A stretch of DNA of 64,000 bases from Prevotella sp. (GTDB lineage Bacteria; Bacteroidota; Bacteroidia; Bacteroidales; Bacteroidaceae): NCBI GenBank assembly GCA_021204905.1, contig JAJPYN010000008.1:1-64000 (forward strand), written 5' to 3'. Shown piece by piece: positions 41,958 to 50,065 of this stretch. The translations under genes and the position numbers were made by a program. Numbering within the stretch: the stretch's first letter is position 1; each line of letters starts with the position of its first letter. A model generated the notes under the pieces. The model was not told the origin of the DNA. It worked only from the letters and a program-made list of their open reading frames with translations, and did no database searches.

Positions 41958-42829
41958 TCTGTTTGCTGTTGAGTTTGTTCTTCGTTTGCGTTTATCTTAG
42001 TTGCTACTGCAGTCCCGGCTTCGCTATTGCCTTCATCAGCGCAGCCTTCGTTGTCGGGTACGCGGTCAACTTCAGGGCTAACTTCGTTTTCAGTTTCAAC
42101 CTTGCTTTCAGTTTCAACTTCATTTTCAGTTTCAACCTCGGGCTCGATTTCCACTTCGTTTTCCACGGCAGTGAGATGTCCGTTTTCGCACTTATATACT
42201 TTGCCGGGGAACTGTTCGATCATCGACCAATTATGAGTGGACATCACGACGGCGGTGCCTGTGCGGCATATTTCTTGCAGCAGCTGCACGATTTGCGCGG
42301 CGGTGTCGGGGTCGAGGTTGCCTGTGGGCTCGTCGGCGATGATGATTTTGGGGCTGTTGAGCAGGGCTCGCGCGATGGCGATGCGCTGCTGTTCGCCTCC
42401 GGAGAGTTCGTGCGGCATGGCGTCGAGCTTGTCTGCCAGCCCTACTTTTGCGAGCACTTCGCGTATGCGCGCTTCCATCTCGGACTTCTTTTTCCACCGC
42501 GTGGCGCGGAGCACGAAGAGCAGGTTTTTGCGCACGGTGCGGTCGTGTAGCAGCTGGAAATCCTGGAAGATGATGCCCATCTCGCGCCTTAGGGCGGGCA
42601 CGTCGCGGCGTTTAAGGCGGAGCATGTTTCTTCCGAGCACGTCGGCTTTCTCGGCTTCGTCGCGGAAGATGTCGAGTTCGGCGTAGAGCGTTTTGAGGAG
42701 CGAGCTTTTTCCCGCGCCCACCTTGCCGATGATGTAGATGAATTCGCCTTCGTTGACGGTGAAATCGACATCGCCGAGCACCTTTTTGTCGGCTTGGAAG
42801 ACGTCGGCTTTCGAGTATTCAATCAGCAT
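41954..42829 (-). CDS. ftsE: Cell-division ABC transporter ATPase FtsE with an acidic C-terminal tail
   Basis: 291 aa. FtsE works with the membrane protein FtsX to activate peptidoglycan hydrolases at the septum. Walker [11 protein letters not shown] (34-43), ABC signature LSGGEQQR (142-149) and Walker B IIIADEP (162-168) are intact. The normal domain ends near residue 222 ([14 protein letters not shown]). Residues 223-291 are an extra tail rich in Glu, Thr and Val built on an 18-bp tandem repeat (VETENE units), then sequence matching the dispersed element (GTAVATK is ACT GCA GTA GCA ACT AAG). No ftsX is next to it. The stop overlaps the lysC start. Confidence 0.9.
   Translation of the reverse strand: MLIEYSKADVFQADKKVLGDVDFTVNEGEFIYIIGKVGAGKSSLLKTLYAELDIFRDEAEKADVLGRNMLRLKRRDVPALRREMGIIFQDFQLLHDRTVRKNLLFVLRATRWKKKSEMEARIREVLAKVGLADKLDAMPHELSGGEQQRIAIARALLNSPKIIIADEPTGNLDPDTAAQIVQLLQEICRTGTAVVMSTHNWSMIEQFPGKVYKCENGHLTAVENEVEIEPEVETENEVETESKVETENEVSPEVDRVPDNEGCADEGNSEAGTAVATKINANEEQTQQQTE
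41994..42075 (+). repeat. Dispersed element, copy D, inside the ftsE coding tail
   Basis: CTTAGTTGCTACT at 41996-42008, followed by GCAGTCCCGGCT as in copy B, then GCAGCCTTCGTTGTCGGGTA near 42042-42061. It lies antisense within the last 40 codons of ftsE. Confidence 0.75.
42087..42140 (-). repeat. 18-bp tandem repeat coding the FtsE tail
   Basis: CAGTTTCAAC begins at 42091, 42109 and 42127, an exact 18-bp period. On the coding strand a unit is GTTGAAACTGAAAATGAA (VETENE). The period is a multiple of three, so the frame stays open. Confidence 0.85.
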
Positions 42830-42879
42830 TGTTTTCCGTTTGGTTTAATTGTTAACGCCATCGTTTGTGAAACGTTTTG

Positions 42880-42910
42880 CAAAGGTAGCACAAAAAAGCA
42901 AGAAGCGAAA
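42880..42910 (-). promoter_or_regulatory. ftsE operon promoter
   Basis: On the minus strand: TTTC (42910-42907), a 19-bp spacer, TACCTTTG (42887-42880). It likely drives ftsE, lysC, lysA and downstream genes. Confidence 0.65.
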
Positions 42911-42948
42911 CAAAATGCGGCGGTTTGGCTCTTAAAAGCGGCGAATTG

Positions 42949-42979
42949 TTTGCTTGTTACGGCGTTTCCATTAACTTTG
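42949..42979 (+). promoter_or_regulatory. Promoter of the 247-aa unknown gene
   Basis: TTTG at 42949-42952, a 19-bp spacer, TAACTTTG at 42972-42979. The leader is about 30 nt. Confidence 0.75.
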
Positions 42980-43016
42980 CAATGGTTTTGAACGGCCGGG
43001 AAAATCGTTTTTGTTT

Positions 43017-43760
43017 ATGGCACAACTTCCAGACATCGTGATACGCAATTTCTACCGGATGATGCGCTGCGGCGCGTTGAACGAGAACGTGGCTGTGGAG
43101 CCGATGTCGGCTTATAAGTGGCGCAGGACGGTGGAGACGGCGGCTGCCGAGGGCGTGGCTGACATTGCTTTGCGCGCTGCGAAAAATTTGCAGTTCGAGC
43201 GTGATTTTAACATGCCGGCCGAGCTCCGTACAACGTTGCAAGACGAGGCTCTCCGCCAGCGCGGACGGGGCATCAGGCCGGAGATGAACAACCCGTCGTT
43301 AGAGAAAAAGATGAAGCGCATCATCGCTGCGGGCAAGCACTCGGAGGATTGCTCGAAGGAGACGCTCGAGGCTTTCGGGCTCATCATCGCAAACTGCCAG
43401 CAGGTGCTTGTCGGCGGCGCGTCGGTGAGGCTTGTCATACGTCTCGGCAACCACCTGCGCGTGCACGGCAAACGCATTGATTTCGAGAAGGTTACGTCGT
43501 GGTTGCGCGAGTTGCAAATGAGCAGGGTGGCGACGCTTGTGGGCAGCGTGCTGATGGCGAATTTCGCGTTTAAAAATGAGGAAGTGCCGTTTGTGAAGAA
43601 GGCCGACGAGAAGGCCGCGAAGATGATGACTTCGAGCCTCGCCAAACGGCAAAGCGGCGAGCAGAACAGGGGTTTCGCCTATTTCGAATACGCGCCGCTG
43701 GAGAACGTGAGTATCATTCTCAAAAGCCTCAAATCGCGCTTGGATGCCATTGAGGAGTAG
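43017..43760 (+). CDS. Unrecognised soluble protein, 247 aa
   Basis: The ATG at 43017 starts MAQLPDIVIRNFYRMMRCGAL; the TTG two codons earlier is unlikely. I do not recognise a family. The protein is helical, basic in the middle (EKKMKRIIAAGKHS) and has LVIRLGNHLRVHGKRIDFEKV followed by WLRELQMSRVATLVGSVL, with no signal peptide or membrane helix. It has its own consensus promoter and the GH25 gene follows by 30 bp. Function unknown; strong coding features and promoter make the gene call secure. Confidence 0.8.
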   Translation: MAQLPDIVIRNFYRMMRCGALNENVAVEPMSAYKWRRTVETAAAEGVADIALRAAKNLQFERDFNMPAELRTTLQDEALRQRGRGIRPEMNNPSLEKKMKRIIAAGKHSEDCSKETLEAFGLIIANCQQVLVGGASVRLVIRLGNHLRVHGKRIDFEKVTSWLRELQMSRVATLVGSVLMANFAFKNEEVPFVKKADEKAAKMMTSSLAKRQSGEQNRGFAYFEYAPLENVSIILKSLKSRLDAIEE

Positions 43761-43790
43761 GGCGCGCAATGATTGTTCAAACGGCTGTTT

Positions 43791-44501
43791 ATGACGAAGA
43801 CCATCGCGATAATTTCATTCTTCATGCTCCTCACGGCGGCACAGGCACGGGCGCAATTGGCAGTTTCCGACGTGCTGTGCGAAGACACCTGCCGCCACAT
43901 CCACGGCATCGACCTGAGCCACTATCAGGGCAACGTTTTCTGGGAGGAGGTGGGCAGAAACATGAAGATAAATTATGTCTATCTGAAAGCCACGGAGGGT
44001 GCTACGAACATCGACGACCGCTACGAAGAGAACATCCGCATGGCGAAATTGAACGGGCTCTACGTGGGTTCCTACCACTATTTCCGTCCCGCCACGCCGC
44101 TGAAAGAGCAGTTTGACAACTTCGTCACCCAATGCCGCCCGGAGCAGCAGGACCTCATTCCCATGATTGATATTGAGACGCGGGGCGGTCTGAGCACGGA
44201 TGCGTTCATCGACTCGCTGACTACTTTCCTCGCCATGGTTGAGGATTATTATCGCGCAAAACCCCTTATCTACACGGGTGCAAACTTCTATGACCACAAC
44301 TTAAGCGGCGGTTTGCTCGACGAATACAAACTTATGATAGCGCAATACACCGACTATGAGCCGGTGCTGATCGACGAGCGGAACATCACTATCTGGCAAT
44401 ACACGGGCAAGGGGCGTATCCGCGGGGTGAGCGGCAATATCGACAAGAGCCGTCTGACGGGCAATCACCGTCTGCGGGAGATACGTTATCTGAGGCAGTA
44501 G
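43791..44501 (+). CDS. Secreted GH25 lysozyme
   Basis: 236 aa from the ATG at 43791 (MTKTIAIISFFMLLTAAQARA, a cleavable signal peptide). The muramidase domain begins HGIDLSHYQGNVFW and continues YLKATEGAT, GSYHYFRP, LIPMIDIE (catalytic acidic pair) and WQYTGKG. It is a paralogue of the anchored enzyme at 21473-22258, but with a different N-terminus, suggesting periplasmic or exported rather than membrane-bound action. It lies between the 247-aa gene and rlmD (3-bp gap to rlmD), so it is in an operon. Confidence 0.93.
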   Translation: MTKTIAIISFFMLLTAAQARAQLAVSDVLCEDTCRHIHGIDLSHYQGNVFWEEVGRNMKINYVYLKATEGATNIDDRYEENIRMAKLNGLYVGSYHYFRPATPLKEQFDNFVTQCRPEQQDLIPMIDIETRGGLSTDAFIDSLTTFLAMVEDYYRAKPLIYTGANFYDHNLSGGLLDEYKLMIAQYTDYEPVLIDERNITIWQYTGKGRIRGVSGNIDKSRLTGNHRLREIRYLRQ

Positions 44502-44504
44502 GCT

Positions 44505-45914
44505 ATGAAAGGCAAGCGTCAGACATACGAGCGGGTTACCATAACGGACATTGCTGCGGAGGGCAAAGCCTTGTGCCGAGTGGGCGAGATGGTGGTGTTC
44601 GTCCCGTGGGCGGTGCCCGGCGACGTGGTGGATTTGGAGGTTACGCGGAAGAAGCACTCCTTTTGCGAGGCGAAAATCATAAAGTTCCACGAGGCGAGTC
44701 CCCTGCGCATACCGCCGCGCTGCGCACATTTCGGCATCTGCGGAGGGTGCCGGTGGCAGCAGTTGCCTTACTCCGAGCAGCTCAAAGCCAAACAACGGCA
44801 GGTGTCGGACCAGCTGTCGCGCATCGGCAAAGTTTCGCTCCCGGACGTCAATACCATACTCGGCTCGGAGAAGGAATATGAATATCGCAACAAGTTAGAG
44901 TTCGGTTTCTCCAATAAGAGATGGCTTACGGAGGAGGAGATCCTCAGCGGAGAGGAGATAAAAGACTTGTGCGCCGCGGGCTTCCACATCTCCGGGGCGT
45001 TCGACAAGATATATCCCATTGAGCGTTGCCACCTCATGGAGCCGCTCAATAATGACATCCGCAACGCCGTCCGCGACTATGCCATAGCGCACGACCTTAG
45101 TTTCTACGACCTCCGGCTTAACTGCGGACTGCTGCGCGACATGGTTATCCGCAACTCCAACACCGGCGAGTGGATGCTCATCATGCAGTTCCGGTTCTCC
45201 GAAAAGGGCGACGAGGAGAAGGCAATGGCGCTGTTAGGATATATCGGAGACAGGTTCCCGCAGATCACGTCGCTGCTTTACGTCGACAATCAGAAGTGTA
45301 ATGACACCTTCGCAGACCTGCCCGTGCACGTCTTCAAGGGCGCGGACCACATCTTCGAGCTTATGGGAGACCTGCGCTTCAAGGTGGGACCGAAGAGCTT
45401 CTACCAGACTAACACGGAGCAGGCGCACCGCTTATATAATGTTGTAAAGGAGTTCGCGCATCTCACGGGCTCGGAACTTGTGTATGATCTCTATACCGGC
45501 ACGGGGACGATAGCTTGTTTCGTGGCTCGCTCCGCCCGTCGTGTCGTAGGCATAGAATATGTGTCGGAGGCGATAGAAGACGCGCGCGTGAATGCCGAAA
45601 TCAACGGTATCGCCAATGCGGAGTTCTTCGCCGGCGACATGAAAGACATCCTCACTGCGGAGTTCATCGCCGCTCACGGCACGCCCGACGTCATTATCAC
45701 CGACCCGCCTCGTGCCGGCATGCACCCCGATGTAGTGAATGTTCTGCTCCGTGCGCTGCCCTCACGCATCGTCTATGTCAGTTGCAACCCCGCCACGCAG
45801 GCACGCGACCTGCAACTATTGGACGGTTATTACGCGGTGAAAGCGGTGCAGCCCGTGGACATGTTCCCGCATACGCCGCACGTGGAAAATGTAGTCTTGC
45901 TCGTCAAAAGATAA
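44505..45914 (+). CDS. rlmD: 23S rRNA (uracil-C5)-methyltransferase, RlmD/RumA type
   Basis: 469 aa. Methylates a uracil of 23S rRNA with SAM. An N-terminal TRAM domain (about 8-60) precedes the iron-sulfur cysteines CAHFGICGGC (73-82). The methyltransferase core has SFYQTNTEQA, LYTGTGTIACFVA (SAM motif), ITDPPRAGMHP and the catalytic SCNP. The exact target uracil (1939 or 747) cannot be told from sequence by eye. It is 3 bp from both the GH25 and ansA genes. Confidence 0.93.
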   Translation: MKGKRQTYERVTITDIAAEGKALCRVGEMVVFVPWAVPGDVVDLEVTRKKHSFCEAKIIKFHEASPLRIPPRCAHFGICGGCRWQQLPYSEQLKAKQRQVSDQLSRIGKVSLPDVNTILGSEKEYEYRNKLEFGFSNKRWLTEEEILSGEEIKDLCAAGFHISGAFDKIYPIERCHLMEPLNNDIRNAVRDYAIAHDLSFYDLRLNCGLLRDMVIRNSNTGEWMLIMQFRFSEKGDEEKAMALLGYIGDRFPQITSLLYVDNQKCNDTFADLPVHVFKGADHIFELMGDLRFKVGPKSFYQTNTEQAHRLYNVVKEFAHLTGSELVYDLYTGTGTIACFVARSARRVVGIEYVSEAIEDARVNAEINGIANAEFFAGDMKDILTAEFIAAHGTPDVIITDPPRAGMHPDVVNVLLRALPSRIVYVSCNPATQARDLQLLDGYYAVKAVQPVDMFPHTPHVENVVLLVKR

Positions 45915-45917
45915 CCT

Positions 45918-46943
45918 ATGACCAACAAAATCCTACTCATCTATACCGGCGGCACTATCGGCATGGGCAGCAATCCCGTTACTCACGCCCTCGAACCGCT
46001 CGACTTCAACCATCTGCTACGTCAGTTGCCGGAGTACAGATACATAAAAGCGGAGGTGGATATCTACCAGTTTGACGCCATCGATTCCAGCAATATGACG
46101 CCGCGCCGCTGGGCACAGCTCGTCAGAATCATCACGCTTGAATACGACAATTATGACGGCTTCGTCATCCTCCACGGCACGGACACGATGGCATACACCG
46201 CCTCCGCACTCTCCTTTATGTTGGAGAACCTGACCAAACCCGTCATTCTCACCGGCTCGCAACTGCCGTTGGGCATGCTCCGCACCGACGGCAAGGAGAA
46301 CCTTATCACGAGCATTGAGTTGGCTGCGATGCAGGACGCGAAGGGCAGGGCGGTAGTGCCGGAGGTGTGTATATATTTCTCCGGCAGGCTCTTACGCGGC
46401 AATCGGAGCAGCAAGAAGAATGCCGACGGCTTCCAAGCGTTCGACTCCGCCAACTTCCCTCATCTGTGCGAGGCGGGCGTCGACTTCCGTTTCAACACGC
46501 GCGAGATACTCCGTCCCGACTTCTCACGGCGGATGACGCCCCATACGGCGATAAACTCCAACGTGGTCGTTCTCAGCCTTTTCCCCGGCATAGAGGAAAG
46601 TCTCCTGCGCCACGTGCTCCGTTCCAACACCCTCAAAGGCATCGTCCTGCGCAGCTACGGCAGCGGTAACGCCCCGCAATTCCCGTGGTTGACGGCGCTG
46701 ATGCGTGATGCCGTGGCGAGGGGAATCATCGTTGTCAACGTTACTCAGTGCGACACGGGGCGCGTGGAAATGGAGCGTTACTCCGCCGGCAACCACCTTC
46801 TCGACGCGGGCGTGCTGAGCGGATACGACGGCACGGTGGAGGCGACGGTAACCAAACTGATGGTTCTCTTGGCGCAACACTCCGACGCAAAGGGAGTGCG
46901 GACTATGATGAGCCGCAGCCTCGCGGGGGAGATAACCGTCTGA
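45918..46943 (+). CDS. ansA: Type I L-asparaginase
   Basis: 341 aa. Hydrolyses asparagine to aspartate and ammonia. The first catalytic Thr is in IYTGGTIGM (about 7-15) and the second in VILHGTDTMAYTASAL (about 81-96). There is no signal peptide, so it is cytoplasmic, as type I. It is in the rlmD-ansA-radA run, 3 bp after rlmD and 28 bp before radA. Confidence 0.93.
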   Translation: MTNKILLIYTGGTIGMGSNPVTHALEPLDFNHLLRQLPEYRYIKAEVDIYQFDAIDSSNMTPRRWAQLVRIITLEYDNYDGFVILHGTDTMAYTASALSFMLENLTKPVILTGSQLPLGMLRTDGKENLITSIELAAMQDAKGRAVVPEVCIYFSGRLLRGNRSSKKNADGFQAFDSANFPHLCEAGVDFRFNTREILRPDFSRRMTPHTAINSNVVVLSLFPGIEESLLRHVLRSNTLKGIVLRSYGSGNAPQFPWLTALMRDAVARGIIVVNVTQCDTGRVEMERYSAGNHLLDAGVLSGYDGTVEATVTKLMVLLAQHSDAKGVRTMMSRSLAGEITV

Positions 46944-46971
46944 AAACTAATGTTTCGCTCAATATAACGTT

Positions 46972-48402
46972 ATGGCAAAAGACAAGATAATGTACGTCTG
47001 CGAGAACTGCGGGCAGGAATCCGCCAAGTGGCTGGGCAGGTGTCCGTCGTGCTCGCAGTGGAACACGTTTCGCGAGATCCGTGTTGCGCCCGAGCCGACA
47101 CGTGCCGCCGCCGCACATTCCGCCGCGCGTAGTCTCCGCGAAAGGGGCTCTTCCGCCGCACACGACACGGGGAAAGACCGGCCCGTACCTCTCCGGCGGG
47201 TCTCCGCAAAGGACGAGCCGAGGATAGACATGATGGACACCGAGCTGAACAGAGTTCTGGGCGGAGGGCTCGTGCCGGGCAGTATCATCCTGCTCGGAGG
47301 CGAGCCGGGCATAGGGAAAAGCACGCTGTCGTTGCAGACCGCGCTAAGATTGAGAGACCGGAAAGTGCTGTATGTCAGCGGAGAAGAGAGCGCCCGCCAG
47401 ATTAAGATGCGGGCGGACAGACTGATGGAAGCCGCCGACGAGAGCGGCAAAGACATCGACGAGAACCTTGTCATATTGTGCGACACGTCGCTCGAGAATA
47501 TCTTTAATCATATAAAAGATGTTGCTCCCGACCTGCTCGTGATAGACTCCATCCAGACCATTTCCACGCAGGACGTCGACTCCTCGCCGGGCAGCATAAC
47601 GCAAGTGCGTGAGTGTGCCGCCGCCTTACTCCGGTTCGCCAAGTCGTCCGGCACACCTGTCATCCTCATCGGGCATATAAACAAGGACGGCAATTTGTCG
47701 GGTCCGAAGATATTGGAGCATATCGTCGACGCGGTCATACAATTTGAGGGGGACCAGCATTATATGTATCGCATCCTGCGCAGCATAAAGAACCGCTTCG
47801 GTTCCACGTCGGAGCTGGGCATCTACGAGATGGGTCAGACGGGGCTGCGGCAGGTATCCAACCCCTCCGAACTGCTCTTGACGCAAGACCGCGAGGGACT
47901 TTCCGGCGTGGCAATCAGTGCTGCGATAGAGGGCATACGTCCGTTCCTCGTCGAGACGCAGGCGCTTGTCTCCACCGCCGCATACGGCACGCCGCAGCGC
48001 ACGGCCACCGGGTTCGACCGGCAGAGGCTTAACATGCTCCTCGCCGTATTGGAGAAACGGGTGGGCTTCAAACTGATGCAGAAAGACGTATTCCTCAATA
48101 TTGCCGGCGGCTTACGTGTTACCGACCCCGCCATGGACCTGAGTATCATCGCCGCCGTGCTGTCGAGCAACGTCGACACACCTATCGACGCGGCATGGTG
48201 TATGGCGGGTGAGGTGGGGCTTAGCGGGGAGGTGCGACCCGTCAATCGTATCGAACAGCGCATCGCGGAGGCGGCAAAGCTCGGCTTTGAGGATATAATC
48301 ATCCCGAAGTACAACTTGCAGGGGCTCGACCAAAAGAAATATCCCATACGGCTCCGACCCGTCAGAAAGGTGGAGGAAGCCCTGCGCTTGATGTTCGGCT
48401 GA
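46972..48402 (+). CDS. radA: DNA repair protein RadA (Sms)
   Basis: 476 aa. A RecA-like ATPase that promotes branch migration in recombination. The zinc finger is CENCG and CPSC (about 10-30). Walker A is GGEPGIGKS (about 104-112), the RadA-specific KNRFG motif is near 274, and a Lon protease-like domain fills the C-terminal part (AYGTPQRTATGFD, VAGG-like blocks, GEVRPVNRIEQR). It closes the GH25-rlmD-ansA-radA run. pgk follows with its own promoter. Confidence 0.96.
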   Translation: MAKDKIMYVCENCGQESAKWLGRCPSCSQWNTFREIRVAPEPTRAAAAHSAARSLRERGSSAAHDTGKDRPVPLRRVSAKDEPRIDMMDTELNRVLGGGLVPGSIILLGGEPGIGKSTLSLQTALRLRDRKVLYVSGEESARQIKMRADRLMEAADESGKDIDENLVILCDTSLENIFNHIKDVAPDLLVIDSIQTISTQDVDSSPGSITQVRECAAALLRFAKSSGTPVILIGHINKDGNLSGPKILEHIVDAVIQFEGDQHYMYRILRSIKNRFGSTSELGIYEMGQTGLRQVSNPSELLLTQDREGLSGVAISAAIEGIRPFLVETQALVSTAAYGTPQRTATGFDRQRLNMLLAVLEKRVGFKLMQKDVFLNIAGGLRVTDPAMDLSIIAAVLSSNVDTPIDAAWCMAGEVGLSGEVRPVNRIEQRIAEAAKLGFEDIIIPKYNLQGLDQKKYPIRLRPVRKVEEALRLMFG

Positions 48403-48458
48403 CAGGCTCCTGCGGCGGCGAAGGAACGTAAAAAACTATTAAATAATAAGCCGTGTTC

Positions 48459-48489
48459 TTTCACAAACGGACTTTTTCGATTACTTTTG
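48459..48489 (+). promoter_or_regulatory. pgk promoter
   Basis: TTTC at 48459-48462, a 19-bp spacer, TACTTTTG at 48482-48489. The leader is about 55 nt. Confidence 0.65.
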
Positions 48490-48552
48490 TCTGTCGGAAA
48501 CGAGCCGAAACATAAGCTCACGCATTGTCATTTCAACTAAATCCTATACTAT

Positions 48553-49803
48553 ATGGCAACAAAAATCAATGATTACGATTTCTCCGGAAAGAAAGCAATC
48601 GTACGTGTGGACTTCAACGTCCCGCTCCAAGACGGGAAGATAACCGACGACACGCGCATCCGCGGCGCACTTCCCACGCTGAAACTCATCCTCTCTAAGG
48701 GTGGCAGTCTTATCATCATGTCGCACATGGGCAAGCCGAAAGGCAAGGTGAAGCCCGAGTTGTCGCTCTCTCAGATCGTCGATGCCGTAAGCGAAAAGCT
48801 CGGCGTCAAAGTGAAATTCGCAAAGGATTGCCAGAAAGCAGATGACGAAGTGGCAGCCCTCAAACCCGGTGAGGCGCTCCTGTTGGAGAACTTGCGCTAC
48901 TATCCTGAGGAGGAGGGGAAGCCCGTCGGCATAGAAAAGACCGACCCCGCATACGAGGAGGCGAAGAAGGAAATGAAAGCTTCGCAGAAGGAATTTGCAA
49001 AGAAACTCGCCTCGTATGCCGACTGTTGGGTGATGGACGCCTTCGGTACGGCGCACCGCAAGCATGCCTCCACCGCCGTCATAGCCGACTATTTCAAGCC
49101 CGAAGACCGCATGCTGGGACTGCTGATGGAGAAGGAAGTGGCTGCCGTAGATGCTGTCCTGGGTAACATCAAGCGTCCGTTCGTGGCGATAATGGGCGGC
49201 TCCAAGGTGTCGTCAAAGATAGGCATCATCGAGAATTTGTTAGGTAAGGTGGACAAGCTCGTCCTCTGCGGCGGCATGACATATACCTTCGCGAAGGCTC
49301 ACGGCGGAGAGATAGGCGACTCTATCGTGGAGCTTGACAAGCTCGATGTGGCGCTCGGAGTGGAGGCGCTGGCAAAGAAGAACGGCGTGGAGCTCGTCTT
49401 GGGCACCGACTCCGTATGCGGCGACAGCTTCTCCAACGATGCTAAGCAGGCGGTATATCCCTCGAATGCCATACCCGCAGGGTGGCAGGGACTGGATGCC
49501 GGACCGGAAACGCAGAAGGCATTTGTGGCTGCAATCAAAGGCGCAAAGACGATATTGTGGAACGGACCCGCAGGCGTGTTCGAGTTTGACAACTTCACAG
49601 CCGGCTCGCGTGCTGTGGGCGAGGCAATCGCGGAGGCAACTTCGGAGGGCGCATTCTCACTCATTGGCGGCGGCGACAGCGTGGCATGCGTCAACAAGTT
49701 CGGGCTTGCCGACAAGGTGTCGTATATCTCTACCGGCGGCGGAGCGCTCCTCGAGGCCATCGAGGGCAAGGTTCTGCCAGGCGTCGCAGCGGTGTTAGGC
49801 TGA
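48553..49803 (+). CDS. pgk: Phosphoglycerate kinase
   Basis: 416 aa. Transfers phosphate between 1,3-bisphosphoglycerate and ADP in glycolysis. The N-terminal signature is [12 protein letters not shown] (about 17-28). [30 protein letters not shown] and GGGDSVACV complete the substrate and nucleotide sites. The usual length is about 395-420. It has its own promoter and a hairpin terminator. Confidence 0.97.
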   Translation: MATKINDYDFSGKKAIVRVDFNVPLQDGKITDDTRIRGALPTLKLILSKGGSLIIMSHMGKPKGKVKPELSLSQIVDAVSEKLGVKVKFAKDCQKADDEVAALKPGEALLLENLRYYPEEEGKPVGIEKTDPAYEEAKKEMKASQKEFAKKLASYADCWVMDAFGTAHRKHASTAVIADYFKPEDRMLGLLMEKEVAAVDAVLGNIKRPFVAIMGGSKVSSKIGIIENLLGKVDKLVLCGGMTYTFAKAHGGEIGDSIVELDKLDVALGVEALAKKNGVELVLGTDSVCGDSFSNDAKQAVYPSNAIPAGWQGLDAGPETQKAFVAAIKGAKTILWNGPAGVFEFDNFTAGSRAVGEAIAEATSEGAFSLIGGGDSVACVNKFGLADKVSYISTGGGALLEAIEGKVLPGVAAVLG

Positions 49804-49831
49804 CAACTGCCACATCGAAATAATACACGTG

Positions 49832-49868
49832 AAGGGGTCGGGAAGCAAACGCCGGCCCTTTCTTTTTG
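49832..49868 (+). terminator. pgk terminator
   Basis: AAGGGGTCGG (49832-49841) pairs with CCGGCCCTTT (49852-49861), a 10-bp stem with two G-U pairs, followed by CTTTTTG. Confidence 0.8.
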
Positions 49869-49991
49869 CCTGTTGCCGGAGCGCAAAGAGTTGCAAAAAA
49901 GGCGCAAAAGAGGGCATATTGTAAGAAAAATAAGGCGTTTTGACAAAATTTAACGCTCAAAAAAGTAACACCTATTTATTTAATAATGTGT

Positions 49992-49999
49992 TACCTTCG
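49992..49999 (+). promoter_or_regulatory. -7 box upstream of the BspA-like gene
   Basis: TACCTTCG, about 67 bp before the chosen ATG. The -33 region has no clear TTTG, which may mean weak or regulated expression. Confidence 0.5.
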
Positions 50000-50065
50000 C
50001 ACACAGTTTGTATCGCTTTGATTTACAGAGCGCGAGAGACTGCCTACTTAAAAAATCGATGTAAA

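Noticed and set aside
43791..49803. Horizontally acquired block (GH25, rlmD, ansA, radA, pgk)
   Set aside because: Codon choice looked slightly different by eye from the flanking minus-strand genes, but the genes are housekeeping and I could not confirm the difference by counting.
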